Source: Nitrospirota bacterium
GTDB lineage: Bacteria; Nitrospirota; Thermodesulfovibrionia; Thermodesulfovibrionales; JdFR-86
NCBI GenBank assembly: GCA_016207905.1
Contig: JACQZC010000004.1
Span: 1-45,701, forward strand
Length of the DNA: 45,701 bases
Direction: 5' to 3'
The translations under genes and the position numbers were made by a program. Below, piece by piece: positions 43,902 to 45,701 of the stretch. Position 1 is the first letter of the stretch; every line of letters begins with the position of its first letter. The notes beneath the pieces were generated by a model, which saw only the letters and a program-made list of their open reading frames with translations, was not told the origin of the DNA and ran no database searches.

Positions 43902-44707
43902 GCAATATCCTGGATTGGAAATACAGTGCCCTCCTTACACACCCTTTTGTAGCCGTTTTTTGTTTTTACAGCACATCCAAGACAGGCTCCAAGCCCGCAT
44001 GCCATTGTCTCCTCCAAAGAGATATATCCTTTTAGCCCTTTCTTTAATGTAAACTGAGCAAGTTTCCTTAACATCTCTTTTGGTCCACATGAGTAAAGGA
44101 GATAATCCCTGTCATAGGCAATGTCATTAAGAGCCTCCAGCACAGTAGCCTTTTTCCCATACGAGCCGTCATCAGTGCAAACCGTAAGCCCTGATACCAA
44201 GCCCAATAGGTCATCGAGCATACAGAGCTCTGATTTCGTCTTTGCCCCATAGATGACAACCGATTTATCCTTGAGGCAATGTATCAGTGAGAAAAGGGAT
44301 GCAATGCCTATACCACCTGCAACTATGAGTGGAGTATATTTTTTTGGAGGCATTGGATAGGAATTCCCTAATGGACCAATCACATCTAAGACACAGCCTG
44401 AATTTATCCTGCTCATAATAGCCGTGCCTTTGCCCCTTACCCTATAAAGTATCTGGATACGGTTTTCCGAGAACCTGAAAACAGAAAACGGTCTTTTCAT
44501 CAAAGGGTCGTATAAAGTGCTAACACCGAGCATGTAGAACTGTCCTCCTGCAGGCATCATTATGTTTTCCACAAGCGGGCTAAGGGTAAGAAGAAAGTGG
44601 TTTTTATTAAGCTCTATGTTGTCTTTGACTTCTGCCTTGAAATGTCTAAAGATATTGCTCCCTTTGATGTTGTCTTTCAAAGACCCCTTACTAACTGGGG
44701 TCACCAA
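43895..44707 (-). CDS. pyrK: dihydroorotate dehydrogenase B, electron-transfer subunit (PyrK)
   Basis: PyrK passes electrons from PyrD to NAD+ through FAD and a 2Fe-2S cluster. Seen: the FAD-binding barrel (YDPLMKRPFSVFRF), the NAD(P) domain (YTPLIVAGGIGIASLFSLI) and the C-terminal cluster ligands CGLGACLGCAVKT...KRVC. Length 270 is typical. It overlaps greA and pyrD by 7 bp each. Confidence 0.95.
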   Translation of the reverse strand: MVTPVSKGSLKDNIKGSNIFRHFKAEVKDNIELNKNHFLLTLSPLVENIMMPAGGQFYMLGVSTLYDPLMKRPFSVFRFSENRIQILYRVRGKGTAIMSRINSGCVLDVIGPLGNSYPMPPKKYTPLIVAGGIGIASLFSLIHCLKDKSVVIYGAKTKSELCMLDDLLGLVSGLTVCTDDGSYGKKATVLEALNDIAYDRDYLLYSCGPKEMLRKLAQFTLKKGLKGYISLEETMACGLGACLGCAVKTKNGYKRVCKEGTVFPIQDIAW

Positions 44708-45183
44708 CGACCTCCGAAGCTGACCTCTAAAATCTCATATTCCATTGTTCTTGCAGGTGCCTTAATGGTTACGATCTCTCCTACCTCTTTTCCAATGAGT
44801 GCCCTTCCAACAGGAGAGGTGATGGAGAGCTTTCCTTTTTTGACATCAGCCTCCTCTACGCCAACTAATGTAAAGACATACTCCTCGTTAGCACCAATGT
44901 CAAGGACTTTCACCCTTGCTCCAAATGCCGCCTTACTCTGGTTTATCTTAGATATGTCTATGACCTCTGCTGAAGCAATCTTTACCTGAAGCTCCTGAAT
45001 CCTTCCTTCTATAAAGGATTGTCTTTCTTTTGCGGCATGGTATTCGGCATTCTCCGAGAGGTCTCCATGCGACCTTGCCTCGGCAATGTCTTTTATGTTT
45101 TTAGGTCTTTCAACCTTTAAAAGCCTTTCGAGCTCTTCTTTCATTTTTCTCATGCCATCAGGCGTTACATGTATTCTCTGCAT
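44701..45183 (-). CDS. greA: transcription elongation factor GreA
   Basis: GreA rescues backtracked RNA polymerase. The N-terminal coiled-coil hairpin carries the tip acids in AEARSHGDLSENAEYHAAKE, followed by the FKBP-like C-terminal domain (VGVEEADVKKGKLSITSPVGRALIGKEVGE). Length 160 is normal. The promoter lies so close (TTAAAT then 7 nt) that the mRNA is probably leaderless. It leads a greA-pyrK-pyrD-SAM hydrolase operon. Confidence 0.96.
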   Translation of the reverse strand: MQRIHVTPDGMRKMKEELERLLKVERPKNIKDIAEARSHGDLSENAEYHAAKERQSFIEGRIQELQVKIASAEVIDISKINQSKAAFGARVKVLDIGANEEYVFTLVGVEEADVKKGKLSITSPVGRALIGKEVGEIVTIKAPARTMEYEILEVSFGGRW

Positions 45184-45190
45184 ATGTTTA

Positions 45191-45196
45191 ATTTAA
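45191..45196 (-). promoter_or_regulatory. -10 element of greA, predicted leaderless
   Basis: Minus strand TTAAAT, preceded by TG, ends exactly 7 nt before the greA ATG, the same geometry and hexamer as tig. The -35 is weak (TTTAAA). Confidence 0.5.
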
Positions 45197-45403
45197 CACT
45201 TTCTTTATGATTTTTAAAGATTGCTCCCAATACCCACTGTCAAGCCAATTTAGAAATGTCCTCCTTTGCTTTAATTTAATAGGGGTAGGGGGGTACCTCC
45301 TAAGTTATTGATTTTAAATGATTCCTGCTTTAATTTTGCTTTAATAATTAACATTAATCCCCATCATTCTGCACCCCTTCCATCATCCTGTCTTCTCCAG
45401 CTT

Positions 45404-45462
45404 GTCATTCTGGCTTGTCCAGAATCCTTCTTAAAGAACGATTCCCGACAAGCGGGAATGAC
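45404..45462. repeat. paired-hairpin repeat (GTCATTC...GAATGAC), second copy
   Basis: Two hairpins (ATTCTGG-CTTGT-CCAGAAT and ATTCCCG-ACAAG-CGGGAAT) joined by CCTTCTTAAAGAA. It has the same architecture and linker as 20229-20301. It lies in the 518-bp gene-free end of the window (45184-45701), which otherwise shows only AT-rich sequence and the IS end. Confidence 0.8.
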
Positions 45463-45507
45463 CTCGATATTGTCAAGTCTTTCCTGCAAATTCTCTCAGG
45501 GCATTTC

Positions 45508-45523
45508 TCCCGACTATTCGGGA
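45508..45523. repeat. short palindrome TCCCGA-N4-TCGGGA
   Basis: TCCCGACTATTCGGGA, intergenic. It is the third occurrence of this arm sequence in the window. Confidence 0.5.
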
Positions 45524-45566
45524 TTGCTTAAAACCATTGAGAATTACACCCTTTTCTAAAATCCCC

Positions 45567-45701
45567 TGTTCAACATTCACATGGGTTACATTTTAACCTA
45601 TGGACATGGGTTACACTTTTCTTACTTTGGGTCTGACCTTCCCTTTTCTTAAATCAAGAACTCCAATAGGGTGGAAGCCAAAGCGTATCTCATGGCAAGC
45701 C
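45567..45701. mobile_element. probable terminal segment of an insertion sequence, cut by the window edge
   Basis: From TGTTCAAC at 45567 the sequence carries two direct copies of ACATGGGTTACA (about 45579-45590 and 45604-45615) with AACCTATGG between them. Repeated GTAACCCATGT motifs next to a TGTT terminus are typical of IS481-like element ends. A minus-strand open frame runs off the edge immediately inside. No full transposase is visible, so the family is tentative. Confidence 0.5.
45611..45701 (-). CDS. possible transposase C-terminal end, partial
   Basis: The minus-strand frame is open from the window edge to a TAA at 45611-45613, encoding 29 residues (CHEIRFGFHPIGVLDLRKGK followed by a basic tail). 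The stop lies within the inner terminal repeat, as in many insertion sequences. Too short to identify; the transposase reading is from position only. Confidence 0.35.
   Translation of the reverse strand, partial: ACHEIRFGFHPIGVLDLRKGKVRPKVRKV

Noticed and set aside
45308-45559. 83-codon plus-strand frame near the right end
   Set aside because: It is built largely from the paired-hairpin repeat and the TCCCGA palindrome, with no ribosome-binding site or recognisable sequence.

Overview
The window is one dense stretch of bacterial chromosome, with GC in the mid-40s by eye. It carries mostly housekeeping and signalling genes plus two embedded restriction-modification (RM) units. The gene set (DUF4390-ntrY-ntrX, an NHL-repeat lipoprotein, a histone-H1-like/SWIB protein, pyrD-pyrK, recA-pilT-recX-alaS, tig-clpP-clpX, an adenosine-specific kinase) fits a Nitrospirota-like or deltaproteobacterial-type Gram-negative bacterium. 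That placement is an inference from gene content only.

Layout. 1-4140: a perfect parS-type 16-mer and a minus-strand two-component operon (DUF4390 protein, NtrY-like kinase, NtrX-like sigma-54 activator). 4225-9834: adenosine-specific kinase (+), NHL lipoprotein, tig-clpP-clpX, a small membrane protein behind a candidate sigma-54 promoter, and a SWIB protein with a strong terminator. 9987-14439 (+): dnaE and accA. 14444-20103 (-): an RNA methyltransferase, purB, a small exported protein, mgtC, a Doc/AbrB-type toxin-antitoxin pair, a short protease remnant and tyrS. The mgtC-tyrS block is flanked by two copies of a structured intergenic repeat with a G-quadruplex-type G-tract. 20437-35323 (-): one long run of tightly packed genes (alcohol dehydrogenase, RM unit 2, LsrF-like aldolase, OsmC, PilZ, pgpA, cinA, thpR, recA, pilT, recX, small lipoprotein, RM unit 1, alaS). 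35430: tRNA-Phe (+). 35516-38527 (-): pyruvate kinase and comM. 38589-41308 (+): stand-alone receiver, flippase-like membrane protein and a transglutaminase-like protein. 41292-45183 (-): L,D-transpeptidase, SAM hydroxide adenosyltransferase, pyrD, pyrK and greA. 45184-45701: repeats and what looks like the end of an insertion sequence.

Most notable observations. (1) RM unit 1 (methyltransferase, probable PD-(D/E)XK endonuclease with an NgoFVII-like C-terminus, small zinc-ribbon protein) is inserted exactly at the start of alaS. It is flanked by 25-bp direct repeats (24/25 identical), the far copy still encoding the first seven alaS codons. (2) RM unit 2 pairs an MjaI-like endonuclease with a methyltransferase fused to a degenerate staphylococcal-nuclease-like domain. 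(3) Several genes without a Shine-Dalgarno sequence (tig, dnaE, tyrS, greA, NHL lipoprotein) have a good -10 box only 6-7 nt before the start codon, which predicts leaderless mRNAs. (4) There is a perfect parS site beside ntrX.

No gene-free stretch exceeds about 520 bases. The three over 300 bases (17030-17347, 20104-20436, 45184-45701) hold promoters and repeats, described below.
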